Of a stretch of DNA of 64,000 nt, positions 24,930 through 34,527 are shown piece by piece. Location: contig NZ_FNCJ01000001.1 of the NCBI RefSeq assembly GCF_900100735.1, forward strand, positions 558,001-622,000, written 5' to 3'. Positions within the stretch are counted from its first letter, which is position 1; the number at the start of each line of letters is the position of its first letter. A program made the translations under genes and the position numbers. The notes beneath the pieces are model-generated. The model did not search any database. It was not told the DNA's origin and was given only the letters and a program-made list of their open reading frames with translations. The DNA comes from Paraburkholderia phenazinium (lineage in GTDB: Bacteria; Pseudomonadota; Gammaproteobacteria; Burkholderiales; Burkholderiaceae).

Positions 24930-26306
24930 TCACATCTGGATCTGGACCGTCCCGCTATCCTTTACGACTCCCGTGACGATCTGGCCGGCCGTGGTTCTCA
25001 CCCTGACCGGCTGGCCGGGCGTCGCGCTGCTGAGCGCGCTGCCTTCCGACGAAATCGCAAAGCCGTCGCCCTGCGCCACCACCCGCACCGTCTGTCCCGC
25101 CGTCACCTGGGCGGCGTTCTTCAACATGTCCTGACGCAGCGGCAGACCGGCGCCGACCCGCATCAGCGTGACCGAGCCGATCGCCTGCGAGGGATCCGTG
25201 ATGATCGACATGGGCAGCAGCGTCAGATCGCCGTCACGGCTGACCAGATCGGCTGCCGAGACCACTTCGCCGGGCAGCATGGCGCGTGCCGCGACATAGT
25301 AAGTGGCGCGGATCGAGACCTTTGCCTGCAGCCACACCGTCCACGGATGGCCGCTTGCGCAGCGCACGCCGACCGTCGTGCGGCCCCACATGCGTGCGCC
25401 GTTCGGCATGAACGGCTGCAGCGTGGCGCAGGCCGCGAGGCCGCGCGGGAAGGCCGGCGCCACCGTCAGCTCGACATGGCCCGGCAGGCCGACGGCCTGC
25501 TGTTTGAGGAAATCCACCGCAACGGCGCGGATCGTCTCGCCGTCCTGCTGGCCTGCCGGCACCGGTTGGGCGGCTTGGGCGAGTTGCGCGGCCTGGGTTG
25601 TTTGAGCCGCTTGAGCCGTTTGCGCTGCCGCCGCGCCGCGGGCCGTCTGCGGCGCCGGATTGACCACGACGACCTGCGCAGCATTGCGCGCAGCAGGAGC
25701 GCGGCTCGGCGCACTGGCGCCCAGTTCGGGCGGCTCGCCGCGCGAAGCGAGACTGTCGATTTCGATGTTGCTGGCAGACGCGGCGCTGGGCGCCATGGCA
25801 GGCGCGGCATTCACGGGCCGCACCGCGCCGGCATAGGCCGCACGCGGCGGCGTCGACGTCACGATCACCGGCATGACCTGGCTTGCCGCCAGCGCCGGAT
25901 TCAGATTCACGCGACTCAGGCCGGCGGTGTTCGCCGCAGCGCCCTGCGGCGCAGTAACCGTCGTCGGAGCGTTAGGTGCGGAAGCCTCGCCGGTGCCCGG
26001 AATCACGATCGCGCCGCTGGCGTTCGCCAGCGCGGTAAAGCGGTCCGTGACGGGCGCAGTCGCGGGAGCGGAAGGCGCCATCTGCGGCGCCAATGCGCGG
26101 CTGCTGGTCGCCATCTGTGTCATGCGCGCGAGATCCGCGGGATTCTGTTCGCCGGGACCGGGAATCACGATCGGACCGTCGGCGCTCTGGGCGAGCGCCG
26201 CGGGCGCGCTCCACGCACCGGCCACCGCGCACAGCAGCCAGGCGGCAGTGCGGCGCGCAACGATGCGGCGCAGCGGCTGCGGCACATCGAAAGTGGATCG
26301 GGCCAT
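24930..26306 (-). CDS. flgA: P-ring assembly chaperone FlgA with long N-terminal extension
   Basis: FlgA is the periplasmic chaperone for P-ring assembly. This one is 458 aa against about 220 in E. coli. A signal peptide (WLLCAVAGAWSAPAALA) is followed by about 220 residues rich in Ala/Pro/Thr. That region contains two copies of IVIPGxGE (residues about 46-53 and 94-101). The true FlgA region begins near DGETIRAVAVDFLKQQ and includes a SAF-like part (YYVAARAMLPGEVVSAADLV) and the typical end GQPVRVRTTAGQIVTGVV. GGAG precedes the ATG. It is divergent from flgB. Confidence 0.92.
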   Translation of the reverse strand: MARSTFDVPQPLRRIVARRTAAWLLCAVAGAWSAPAALAQSADGPIVIPGPGEQNPADLARMTQMATSSRALAPQMAPSAPATAPVTDRFTALANASGAIVIPGTGEASAPNAPTTVTAPQGAAANTAGLSRVNLNPALAASQVMPVIVTSTPPRAAYAGAVRPVNAAPAMAPSAASASNIEIDSLASRGEPPELGASAPSRAPAARNAAQVVVVNPAPQTARGAAAAQTAQAAQTTQAAQLAQAAQPVPAGQQDGETIRAVAVDFLKQQAVGLPGHVELTVAPAFPRGLAACATLQPFMPNGARMWGRTTVGVRCASGHPWTVWLQAKVSIRATYYVAARAMLPGEVVSAADLVSRDGDLTLLPMSIITDPSQAIGSVTLMRVGAGLPLRQDMLKNAAQVTAGQTVRVVAQGDGFAISSEGSALSSATPGQPVRVRTTAGQIVTGVVKDSGTVQIQM

Positions 26307-26342
26307 CGCGAATCTCCAGCATGAGGCAAGGGTACGGATTGC

Positions 26343-26380
26343 ATTCTAGTGACGCGGCTCGACCCGCAAGCGTTGAATAG
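26343..26380 (-). promoter_or_regulatory. Candidate class II promoter of flgA
   Basis: On the minus strand CTATTC starts at 26380 and TAGAAT at 26348, exactly 32 nt apart. The fliF promoter candidate and the TTAT-to-AATAAT distance at flhB and flhF show the same spacing. It sits back-to-back with the flgB promoter. Confidence 0.5.
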
Positions 26381-26387
26381 AGGCGAC

Positions 26388-26435
26388 CTTCCCCGGTTAT
26401 TCCGACGATTGCCGCTTGCATCGCCCGCCTAAGAT
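26388..26435 (+). promoter_or_regulatory. Candidate class II promoter of flgB operon
   Basis: CTTCCCC at 26388, TTAT at 26397, CCGACGAT at 26402-26409 and TAAGAT at 26430-26435 resemble the flhB and flhF promoter elements. TTAT to the -10 is 33 nt. The box lies midway between divergent flgA and flgB, so one FlhDC complex may serve both. Confidence 0.5.
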
Positions 26436-26526
26436 GCATCACATGCAAAAAGCCCTTTTGGGTGGCCGCAGGTGGAGTGCTCGCTGCAGCGCGCGCCAGA
26501 TGCGGGAACGTTATCCGGAGATTTCC

Positions 26527-27024
26527 ATGCTCGACAAACTCGATGCCGAATTTTCTTTTGGCCGTCAGGCGCTCGATGTCCGCTCGTACCGGCAGGAGCT
26601 GCTGTCTTCGAACATCGCGAACGCCGACACGCCGAACTACAAGGCGCGTGACGTCGATTTTTCGTCGACCCTCGCGGGCGCATTGAGGAAGTCTGGCGGA
26701 AGCACCACCGGCACGGGCGCATCGAACAACTCGACGCTGGCAATGAGCCAGCCCGCCGGCGTGACGAGCGGCATGACGATGGCTTCGACCCAGTCGGGCC
26801 ACATGGCCGGCAAGGCGAGCCTGATCGCCACGGGCGGCCCGAGCGACGACTACGGCCAACTGCAGTACCGCATTCCGACCCAACCGGCACTCGACGGCAA
26901 CACAGTGGACCTCGACACGGAGCGCGTGCAGTTCGCCGATAACTCGCTGCATTTCGAATCGACCATGACGGAAGTGTCGAACCAGATCAAAACGATGCTG
27001 TCGGCGATCACGTCGGGCTCCTGA
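26527..27024 (+). CDS. flgB: Flagellar proximal rod protein FlgB
   Basis: FlgB (165 aa) is a proximal rod subunit. The N-terminal helix (RSYRQELLSSNIANADTPNYKA) and C-terminal helix (VQFADNSLHFESTMTEVSNQ) that pack in the axial structure are both clear, with a low-complexity Gly/Ser/Thr middle. ATG 26527 is chosen because GGAGA lies upstream and the conserved start LDKLDAEFSFGRQAL follows. The frame is open further up. It is the first gene of flgBCDEFGHIJ. Confidence 0.95.
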   Translation: MLDKLDAEFSFGRQALDVRSYRQELLSSNIANADTPNYKARDVDFSSTLAGALRKSGGSTTGTGASNNSTLAMSQPAGVTSGMTMASTQSGHMAGKASLIATGGPSDDYGQLQYRIPTQPALDGNTVDLDTERVQFADNSLHFESTMTEVSNQIKTMLSAITSGS

Positions 27025-27131
27025 TCGAGCCATGACGCGGCGACCCGCACACGCTGGATGTAACCGCTAAAAACCACGCCTACGGGAATCAACCACGCCG
27101 GAACCTGCCGGCAGGAGAGGTCGGAGAAGCC

Positions 27132-27557
27132 ATGCCATCCCTGATGAATATTTTCACCGTCGCCGGTTCGGCCATGTCGGCTCAATCGCAGCGGCTCAAC
27201 GTGACGGCGTCGAACCTGGCGAACGCCGACAGTACGACAGGCCCCGACGGCAAGCCGTATAAGGCCAAGCAGGTCGTGTTCGCGGTCAACCCGATCGGTG
27301 GCGCACGGTCCGCGTCCGGCCAGCAGGTGGGCGGCGTGCAGGTGACCGGCGTGGTGGACGACCCGTCGCCGATGAAGACCACCTACGACCCGGGCAACCC
27401 CGCGGCCGACGCGAACGGCTACGTCACGATGCCGAACGTCGACCCGGTGGAAGAAATGGTCAACATGATCTCGGCGTCGCGCGCGTACCAGGCGAACGTC
27501 GAAACCCTGAACACGGCAAAGCAGTTGATGCTGAAAACTCTCACGATCGGAACCTGA
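27132..27557 (+). CDS. flgC: Flagellar proximal rod protein FlgC
   Basis: FlgC (141 aa) is a proximal rod subunit. The axial-protein signature at the N-terminus ([20 protein letters not shown]) and the C-terminal [20 protein letters not shown] helix are typical. Length matches the family. It lies 107 bp after flgB, and its stop is 11 bp before the flgD start. Confidence 0.96.
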   Translation: MPSLMNIFTVAGSAMSAQSQRLNVTASNLANADSTTGPDGKPYKAKQVVFAVNPIGGARSASGQQVGGVQVTGVVDDPSPMKTTYDPGNPAADANGYVTMPNVDPVEEMVNMISASRAYQANVETLNTAKQLMLKTLTIGT

Positions 27558-27568
27558 GGAGCACTTCC

Positions 27569-28291
27569 TTGACCAGCTCAACCACAATCGGCAACAACGG
27601 GACGACGGTCTCGCAGACGCTGCTCGATACGATGAACGGCACGAACTCGGCGACCAGCGCGTCGAGCAGCACTGCCAGCAGTTCGGCCAATTCGGGTTCG
27701 TCGCTGCAGAACACCTTTCTGCAACTGCTCGTCACGCAGTTGCAGAACCAGGACCCGACCAACCCGATGGACAGCTCGCAGATGACTTCGCAGCTCGCCC
27801 AGATCAACACGGTGACGGGCATCAGCCAGCTGAACACCTCGCTGACCTCGCTGGCGACCCAGCTCAACGCAGGCCAGACCTCGCAGGCCGCCATGCTGAT
27901 CGGCTCGAGCGTGCTCGCTCCGGGCAGCTCGATCACGGTCGCAAGCGGCAAGACCAACGAGTTCGGCGTGCAGATCGCGGCCGCGGCGTCGGACATGAAG
28001 ATCAACGTCGTCAACTCGGCCGGCAAGATCGTCAACACGATCGACCTGGGCGCGCAACCGGCCGGCACGGTGCCGGTTTCGTGGACACCGGTCGATTCGA
28101 CGGGCGCCGCGCTGCCGGCAGGCACGTACACGATCTCGGCGACCGGCACCATCAACGGCGCAGCCGGCACCGGCACCACGCTGACCCCGGGTACGGTCGA
28201 GAGCGTCGTGCAGGGTACGGGCGGCGCACCGAGCCTCGTGCTGTCCAACGGTAATACGGTTGCCCTGACTTCGGTCGCGGCAGTCCTCTAA
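27569..28291 (+). CDS. flgD: Flagellar hook cap protein FlgD
   Basis: FlgD (240 aa) caps the growing hook. After a Ser/Thr/Asn-rich N-terminus comes the conserved NTFLQLLVTQLQNQDPTNPM, then an Ig/tudor-type C-terminal region (PAGTVPVSWTPVDSTGAALP). The start is TTG 27569. GAGGAGC just upstream, overlapping the flgC stop, supports it and no ATG is available. Confidence 0.95.
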   Translation: MTSSTTIGNNGTTVSQTLLDTMNGTNSATSASSSTASSSANSGSSLQNTFLQLLVTQLQNQDPTNPMDSSQMTSQLAQINTVTGISQLNTSLTSLATQLNAGQTSQAAMLIGSSVLAPGSSITVASGKTNEFGVQIAAAASDMKINVVNSAGKIVNTIDLGAQPAGTVPVSWTPVDSTGAALPAGTYTISATGTINGAAGTGTTLTPGTVESVVQGTGGAPSLVLSNGNTVALTSVAAVL

Positions 28292-28338
28292 GCAAACAGT
28301 TCAACCGAATTTAGACATTTTCCGGATCGGAGACCGTC

Positions 28339-29868
28339 ATGGGTTATCAGCAAGGTTTGAGCGGCCTGTCGGCTGCATCGAGCGATCTCGACGTGATTGG
28401 CAACAACATCGCCAATGCGGACACGATCGGCTTCAAGAGCGGCACCGCGGTGTTCGCCGATATGTACGCGAACTCGGTCGCGACGGCCGTCAACAACCAG
28501 ATTGGTATCGGCACGCAGCTCGCGGCCGTGCAGCAGCAGTTCTCGCAGGGCACCATCAACACGACGGGAACGGCACTGGACGTCGCCATCAACGGCAACG
28601 GTTTCTACCAGATGTCGAACAACGGTACGCTGACTTATTCGCGTAACGGCGTGTTCCAGTTGAATAGCACCGGTCAGATCGTGAACTCGCAGGGCCTGCA
28701 GTTGATGGGCTATGCGGCGAACTCCAGCGGCATCATCAACAGCGCGCAGACCGTGCCGCTGACCGTGCCGACCACTAACATCGCGCCGACGGCGACCACC
28801 GCGATTACCGCGCAGCTCAACCTGAACGCACAGGATGCGCTGATGCTGGGCACGCCGAACGTCAACATGACCAACGCCGGCGCGCTGACGAGCGGTGGTG
28901 CAACGATCACTACCGCATCGGCCGGCACGAACAACGATACGTATGTGATCAACTTCTCGAGCCCGACGCAGTACACCGTGAACGACCAGACCGCAGGCAC
29001 GACTACGGCCGTGCAAACCTATACGGCGGGAACGGCGATCACGCTTGGCAACGGTCAGTCCGTCACGCTGTCGGGCACGGCAGCCGCCGGTAATTCCGTG
29101 ACTGTGACGCCGAACCCGACCACGTTTAGCGCAAGCAACTCCGCGACCTATAACTACTCGACCTCGGTGCAGGCATACGACTCGCTCGGCGGCTCGCAAA
29201 CGGTCAATATGTATTTCGCCAAGACCGCCTCGGGCACGTGGAATGTCTATGCGGGCGTAGCAGGCGGCACGATCTCGCAGATCGCCCAGGCGACCTTCTC
29301 GTCGAACGGCACGCTCTCGAACATCCAACAGGCCACCGTGGGCGCAGGCGGCGTGGTGACGCTGAGCGCCGCGGCCACGCCGGGCACCGTCAACCTGACG
29401 ATCCCGAACACCGACGGCTCGGGCACGCCGCAGACGATGACGCTGAACCTGACCGGCACGACCCAGTACGGCAGCACCGACGGCACCAACAACCTGTCGC
29501 AGAACGGTTTCGCGGCCGGCCAGTTGACGAACTTCTCGGTGGGCACCAACGGCGTGCTGACCGGCAACTACTCGAACGGCCAGACGGCTGCGCTCGGCCA
29601 GATCGTGCTCGCCAACTTCAACAACCCGAACGGCCTCGTCGATCTCGGCAACAACGAGTATCAGCAGACCGCGCAGTCCGGCGTCGCGCAGATCTCGGTG
29701 CCGGGCAGCACCAACCACGGCACGCTGCAAGGCGGCGCGGTGGAAGATTCGAACGTGAACCTGACCAACGAACTGGTCAATCTGATCACCGCGCAACGCA
29801 ACTATCAGGCGAACGCGCAGACGATCAAGACGCAGCAGACCGTCGACCAGACGTTGATCAACCTGTAA
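28339..29868 (+). CDS. flgE: Flagellar hook protein FlgE
   Basis: FlgE (509 aa) is the hook subunit. The N-terminal axial motif (GLSAASSDLDVIGNNIANAD) and C-terminal helix (ELVNLITAQRNYQANAQTIK) frame a central region rich in Thr/Asn/Gly/Ala. That central region is larger than in the 402-residue E. coli hook protein, implying an added surface domain. The ATG follows GGAG. Confidence 0.96.
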   Translation: MGYQQGLSGLSAASSDLDVIGNNIANADTIGFKSGTAVFADMYANSVATAVNNQIGIGTQLAAVQQQFSQGTINTTGTALDVAINGNGFYQMSNNGTLTYSRNGVFQLNSTGQIVNSQGLQLMGYAANSSGIINSAQTVPLTVPTTNIAPTATTAITAQLNLNAQDALMLGTPNVNMTNAGALTSGGATITTASAGTNNDTYVINFSSPTQYTVNDQTAGTTTAVQTYTAGTAITLGNGQSVTLSGTAAAGNSVTVTPNPTTFSASNSATYNYSTSVQAYDSLGGSQTVNMYFAKTASGTWNVYAGVAGGTISQIAQATFSSNGTLSNIQQATVGAGGVVTLSAAATPGTVNLTIPNTDGSGTPQTMTLNLTGTTQYGSTDGTNNLSQNGFAAGQLTNFSVGTNGVLTGNYSNGQTAALGQIVLANFNNPNGLVDLGNNEYQQTAQSGVAQISVPGSTNHGTLQGGAVEDSNVNLTNELVNLITAQRNYQANAQTIKTQQTVDQTLINL

Positions 29869-29894
29869 GCATCAGTGTCACAGGAGCCGAACGC

Positions 29895-30656
29895 ATGACC
29901 GACCGTCTGATTTATACCGCGATGTCGGGCGCCACCCAGGCGCTCGAGCAACAAGCCATTGTCGCGAACAATCTCGCGAACACCTCGACCACTGGGTTTC
30001 GCGCCCAGCTCGAGACGTTTCGCGCGGTACCGATGTCGTTCGGCGACGGCAGCACGGTCAACGACCAGACCACGCGTACTTTCGTGCTGTCGTCGACACC
30101 GGGCGCGGACGAAACGCCCGGACCGATTCAGCAGACCGGCAATCCGCTCGACGTCGCGGTGCAGGGCGACGGCTGGTTGTCGGTGCAGACCGCCGACGGC
30201 GGCGAGGCCTACACGCGCGCCGGCAATCTGCATATCGACCAGAACGGCCAGTTGGTGAACGCCACCAACCTGCCGGTGCTCGGCACGGGCGGCCCGATCT
30301 CGGTGCCGCCGGGCGCGCAGATCACGATCGGCAAGGACGGCACGATCTCCGCGCTGGCGCCGGGCGACCCCGCTTCGGCGATCGCCGTGGTCGACCAGTT
30401 GAAGCTGGTGAAGCCGGCGGCCGGGTCGCTCAAGCGCGGCGACGACGGCATGTTTCGCACCGCCGACGGCAATCCGGCCGACGCCGATCCGAGCGTGACG
30501 CTCGCGCCTCAGTCGCTCGAAGGCAGCAACGTGAATCCGGTGAACGCGATGGTCTCGATGATCACCAATGCGCGGCAGTTCCAGATGCAGACCAAGATGA
30601 TCGAAAGCGCCGATCAGAACGACCAGACCGCCAACCAGTTGCTCAGTTTCAGCTAA
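29895..30656 (+). CDS. flgF: Flagellar proximal rod protein FlgF
   Basis: FlgF (253 aa) is a proximal rod subunit. It starts MTDRLIYTAMSGATQALEQQ, followed by the axial motif AIVANNLANTSTTGF. It ends with the C-terminal MITNARQFQMQTKMIESADQ helix. ATG 29895 has CAGGAG upstream, and the open frame above it is an overlap with flgE in another frame. It is distinguished from FlgG by the DRLIYTAMSGA start and by length. Confidence 0.95.
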   Translation: MTDRLIYTAMSGATQALEQQAIVANNLANTSTTGFRAQLETFRAVPMSFGDGSTVNDQTTRTFVLSSTPGADETPGPIQQTGNPLDVAVQGDGWLSVQTADGGEAYTRAGNLHIDQNGQLVNATNLPVLGTGGPISVPPGAQITIGKDGTISALAPGDPASAIAVVDQLKLVKPAAGSLKRGDDGMFRTADGNPADADPSVTLAPQSLEGSNVNPVNAMVSMITNARQFQMQTKMIESADQNDQTANQLLSFS

Positions 30657-30696
30657 CGGGCGCGACGCCTAGCGTGCACCCAGGAGAACACACACC

Positions 30697-31485
30697 GTGA
30701 ACCGCTCACTCTATATCGCTGCGACCGGCATGAACGCGCAGCAGTCCCAGATGGACGTCATCTCGAACAACCTCGCGAACGTCAGCACCAACGGCTTCAA
30801 AGGTTCGCGCGCCGTGTTCGAAGACCTGCTGTACCAGACGGTGCGGCAGCCTGGCGCCGACTCGACGCAGCAGACCCAGGTACCCTCGGGCATCCAGCTC
30901 GGCACCGGCGTGCAACAGGTCGCCACCGAGCGCCTCTACACCCAGGGCAATCTGCAGCAAACCGGCAACTCGAAAGACGTCGCCATCAACGGCAACGGCT
31001 TTTTCCAGGTGCAGATGCCCGACGGCACCACCAGCTACACCCGCGACGGCTCGTTCCAGACCAACGCGCAGGGTCAACTGGTGACTTCGAGCGGCTACCC
31101 GATCATCCCGTCGATCACGGTGCCGCAGAACGCCACGTCGCTCACGATCGGCAGCGACGGCGCGGTGTCGATCACCCAGGCCAACAGCTCGAACACCACG
31201 CAGATCGGCTCGCTGCAGCTCGCGACCTTCATTAACCCGGCGGGCCTCGACGCGCAGGGTGAAAACCTGTTTTCGGAAACCAGCTCGTCGGGCACGCCGA
31301 ACGTCGCGGCCCCGGGCTCGAACGGTTCCGGTTCGCTGCAACAGGGCTACGTCGAAACCTCGAACGTGAACGTCGTGCAGGAACTGGTCAACATGATCCA
31401 GACCCAGCGCGCGTACGAAATCAACAGCAAGGCCGTTACCACGTCCGATCAGATGTTGCAGACCCTGTCGCAGATGCAGGTTTGA
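30697..31485 (+). CDS. flgG: Flagellar distal rod protein FlgG
   Basis: FlgG (262 aa) forms the distal rod. The N-terminus [20 protein letters not shown] and following [19 protein letters not shown] are near-invariant in the family. The C-terminal [20 protein letters not shown] and [10 protein letters not shown] complete the axial helix pair. The start is GTG 30697 after CAGGAGA. Confidence 0.97.
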   Translation: MNRSLYIAATGMNAQQSQMDVISNNLANVSTNGFKGSRAVFEDLLYQTVRQPGADSTQQTQVPSGIQLGTGVQQVATERLYTQGNLQQTGNSKDVAINGNGFFQVQMPDGTTSYTRDGSFQTNAQGQLVTSSGYPIIPSITVPQNATSLTIGSDGAVSITQANSSNTTQIGSLQLATFINPAGLDAQGENLFSETSSSGTPNVAAPGSNGSGSLQQGYVETSNVNVVQELVNMIQTQRAYEINSKAVTTSDQMLQTLSQMQV

Positions 31486-31517
31486 ACGTTCGGAACTTCA
31501 GGCGGTAGGTACATACG

Positions 31518-32222
31518 ATGTCGCAATTCAATCTCCATCCGGCCAGGGGCGACGCGCGCAGCGCGTTCGTCGCCACCGCCAGCGCGCTGGTTCTGGCGCT
31601 GGGCGGCTGCGCGCAGTTGCCGAAGGATCCGATCGTGCAGCAGCCGATGACGGCGGTGCCGCCGGTGCCGCCGCACGCGCAGACGCCGGGTTCGATTTTC
31701 AACCCGGGTTATGCGGGCCGGCCGCTGTTCGAAGACCAGCGGCCGCGCAATATTGGCGACATCCTGACTATCGTCATTCAGGAAAACATCAACGCGACCA
31801 AGTCGTCGGGTGCGAATACCAACCGCGCCTCCACGACCCAGTTCTCCACCACGACCGCCGGTTTTCTCGGCGGCCTGTTCGGCAAGGCCAACCTCAACTC
31901 CCAGGGCGCCAACACGTTCCAGGGCACCGGCGGGGCGAATGCGTCGAACACCTTCAACGGCGTGATCACCGTCACGGTGACCAATGTGCTGCCCAACGGC
32001 AACCTCGTGGTGAGCGGCGAAAAGCAGATGCTCATTAACCAGGGCAACGAGTTCGTGCGTTTCTCGGGTGTGGTCAACCCGAACACGATTTCCGGCCTGA
32101 ACGCCGTGTATTCGACCCAGGTGGCCGACGCCAAGATCGAGTACTCGGCCAAGGGCTATATAGACGAGGCGGAGACTATGGGTTGGCTACAGCGCTTCTT
32201 CCTTAACGTGGCACCGTGGTGA
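31518..32222 (+). CDS. flgH: Flagellar L-ring lipoprotein FlgH
   Basis: FlgH (234 aa) forms the outer-membrane L ring. The lipobox is LGGC with Cys31. The conserved body includes [40 protein letters not shown] and [20 protein letters not shown]. The C-terminal [20 protein letters not shown] is also typical. Its stop overlaps the flgI start region by 7 bp. Confidence 0.97.
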   Translation: MSQFNLHPARGDARSAFVATASALVLALGGCAQLPKDPIVQQPMTAVPPVPPHAQTPGSIFNPGYAGRPLFEDQRPRNIGDILTIVIQENINATKSSGANTNRASTTQFSTTTAGFLGGLFGKANLNSQGANTFQGTGGANASNTFNGVITVTVTNVLPNGNLVVSGEKQMLINQGNEFVRFSGVVNPNTISGLNAVYSTQVADAKIEYSAKGYIDEAETMGWLQRFFLNVAPW

Positions 32223-33403
32223 TCATGAGCTTCGTATCTTTCCGCCGTCTGCGTCGTTGCGGCCTCGTTTGTCTGGTGTTCGCGCTGGCCTGCGGAGCAC
32301 TGCCGCCCGCCACACCTGCCGCCCACGCCGAACGGCTGAAGGATCTCGTGGCGATTCAGGGCGTGCGGGACAACCCGCTGATCGGCTATGGCCTCGTGGT
32401 CGGTCTCGACGGCACCGGCGACCAGACCACCCAGACGCCGTTCACGACGCAGACGCTCGCGAACATGCTGGCCAACCTCGGCATCTCGATCAACAACCAG
32501 TCGGCCGGCTCGTCGAACAGCAGCACCTCGGCGCTTACCAGCATCCAGTTGAAGAACGTCGCCGCCGTGATGGTGACGGCCGTGCTGCCGCCGTTCGCCC
32601 GGCCCGGCGAGGCGATCGACGTGACGGTCTCGTCGCTCGGTAACGCCAAGAGCCTGCGCGGCGGCACACTGCTGCTCACGCCGATGAAGGGCGCAGACGG
32701 CGCCGTGTATGCGCTCGCCCAGGGCAACCTGGCGGTGGGCGGCGCCGGCGCCAGCGCCAACGGCAGCCGTGTGCAGGTGAACCAGCTCGCGGCAGGGCGT
32801 ATCGCCGCCGGCGCGATCGTCGAACGCGCAGTTCAGACCAGCATCACGCAGGACGGCACGATGCAGCTCGAGCTGAACGACATGGACTACGACACGACGC
32901 AGCGTATCGTCTCCGCCGTCAACAACGTGTTCGGCCAGGGCACCGCCACGCCGCTCGACGGCCGCACGATCCAGTTGCGCGCGCCGGCCGATCCGGCCCA
33001 GCAGGTGTCGTTCATGGCGCAGCTCGAAGATATCGACGTGAAGCCCGCGCAGGCGGCTGCCAAGGTGGTGCTGAATGCCCGCACCGGCTCGATCGTCATG
33101 AACCAGATGGTGACGCTGCAAAATTGCGCGGTCGCGCACGGCAACCTCTCGGTGGTGGTCAACACCACGCCGGTGGTCAGCCAGCCGGGCGCTTTCTCGG
33201 GCGGCCAGACCGTGGTCGCACAGCAGTCCCAGATCCAGTTGAAGCAGGACAACGGTGCGATGAAGTACGTCAGTGCCGGTGCGAATCTGGCCGACGTCGT
33301 CAAGGCGCTCAATGCGCTCGGCGCGACACCCGCCGATCTGATGTCGATCCTGCAGGCGATGAAGGCGGCAGGGGCTCTGCGCGCCGAACTTGAAATCATC
33401 TAA
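32216..33403 (+). CDS. flgI: Flagellar P-ring protein FlgI
   Basis: FlgI (about 392-395 aa) forms the peptidoglycan P ring. An N-terminal signal peptide ends around AAHA, and the mature protein begins near [20 protein letters not shown]. The family motifs [13 protein letters not shown] and [20 protein letters not shown] follow. GTG 32216, GTG 32219 or ATG 32225 could start it. The ATG gives the cleanest signal peptide, while overlap with flgH favours the GTGs. FlgA is its chaperone. Confidence 0.96.
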   Translation: MVIMSFVSFRRLRRCGLVCLVFALACGALPPATPAAHAERLKDLVAIQGVRDNPLIGYGLVVGLDGTGDQTTQTPFTTQTLANMLANLGISINNQSAGSSNSSTSALTSIQLKNVAAVMVTAVLPPFARPGEAIDVTVSSLGNAKSLRGGTLLLTPMKGADGAVYALAQGNLAVGGAGASANGSRVQVNQLAAGRIAAGAIVERAVQTSITQDGTMQLELNDMDYDTTQRIVSAVNNVFGQGTATPLDGRTIQLRAPADPAQQVSFMAQLEDIDVKPAQAAAKVVLNARTGSIVMNQMVTLQNCAVAHGNLSVVVNTTPVVSQPGAFSGGQTVVAQQSQIQLKQDNGAMKYVSAGANLADVVKALNALGATPADLMSILQAMKAAGALRAELEII

Positions 33404-33412
33404 GGAGTCGCG

Positions 33413-34339
33413 ATGACTACCGATCTCACTTCTGGCCCGAATGATCTGACGCAGCGCTTTGCGCTCGACGTGCAGGGGTTCGACAGCCTGCGTGCCAAGG
33501 TTGCCGCGTCGCCCCAGCAGGGCGTCAAGATGGCCGCCAAGCAGTTCGACGCCTCGTTTATCACGATGATGTTGAAAAGCATGCGCGATGCGACGCCCCA
33601 GGACGGTCCGCTCGATTCGCGCGACGGCGCGCAGTTCACCTCGATGATGGACGAGCAGATGGCGCAGCAGATGTCGTCCAAAGGGATCGGCGTGGCCGAT
33701 GCGATGCTCAAGCAGTTGATGAACAACGCCGGCATGCAGGGCGGCGACGCGGGCGCCGGCAACACCGCGGCGCTCAACGCGCTGGCCAAGGCCTACGGCA
33801 ACGCCCAGGCAAACGGCTCGCTTGCCAATGGCGTGGGCTACTCGCGCAACAGCGCCTTGACGCCGCCGCTGCGCGGCGACGGCACGACCAACGTCGATGC
33901 GTTCGTCGACAAGCTGGCTGCTTCCGCGCAGGCCGCGAGCGAAACCACCGGCGTGCCGGCGCGTTTCATCATCGGCCAGGCCGCGCTCGAATCGGGCTGG
34001 GGCAAGCGCGAGATCATGAAGTCGAACGGCGAGACCAGCCACAACGTGTTCGGCATCAAGGCGACCAAGGACTGGACCGGCAAGACCGTCACGACCATGA
34101 CCACCGAGTATCACAACGGCAAGCCGCAGCGCGTGGTGGAGAAATTCCGCGCCTACGACTCGTACGACGAAGCGATGGCCGATTATGCGCAACTGCTGAA
34201 GAACAACCCACGTTACGCCCAGGTGCTGAACGGTTCGCACGACGCCGCGGGGTTTGCGATGGGCATGCAGCGCGCGGGTTACGCGACCGATCCGCACTAC
34301 GCCAGGAAGCTGATGTCGATCATGGACCGGATGAGCTGA
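33413..34339 (+). CDS. flgJ: Rod-cap and muramidase protein FlgJ
   Basis: FlgJ (308 aa) scaffolds the rod and opens the peptidoglycan. The N-terminal rod-cap half has VKMAAKQFDASFITMMLKSM. The C-terminal glucosaminidase domain has RFIIGQAALESGWGKREI, with the catalytic Glu at about 193, then NVFGIKATKDWTGKTV and YDSYDEAMADYAQLLKNNPR. It is the last gene of the flgB operon. ycgR follows with its own sigma28 promoter. Confidence 0.97.
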   Translation: MTTDLTSGPNDLTQRFALDVQGFDSLRAKVAASPQQGVKMAAKQFDASFITMMLKSMRDATPQDGPLDSRDGAQFTSMMDEQMAQQMSSKGIGVADAMLKQLMNNAGMQGGDAGAGNTAALNALAKAYGNAQANGSLANGVGYSRNSALTPPLRGDGTTNVDAFVDKLAASAQAASETTGVPARFIIGQAALESGWGKREIMKSNGETSHNVFGIKATKDWTGKTVTTMTTEYHNGKPQRVVEKFRAYDSYDEAMADYAQLLKNNPRYAQVLNGSHDAAGFAMGMQRAGYATDPHYARKLMSIMDRMS

Positions 34340-34407
34340 GCGGGCCGCGCCCTGCGCGCCCAGGCGCCCGGTTTAACGTTTGCGGGAAATATTTCGACCA
34401 ATTACCC

Positions 34408-34434
34408 TAAACTTTAGGTTCAGACTGCCGCTAT
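34408..34434 (+). promoter_or_regulatory. Sigma28 (FliA) promoter of ycgR
   Basis: TAAACTTT (34408-34415) and GCCGCTAT (34427-34434) are separated by 11 bp, fitting the FliA consensus in both boxes. The site is 94 bp upstream of the ycgR start. Confidence 0.75.
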
Positions 34435-34527
34435 TCAGTCAGACCTTAATACCGGGGTAACGTTTCCCGGTCAAACGCGCGTGTCACGGGCCCCGGCACT
34501 GGACCTCGGGCACGGGCCCGTAAGAAC

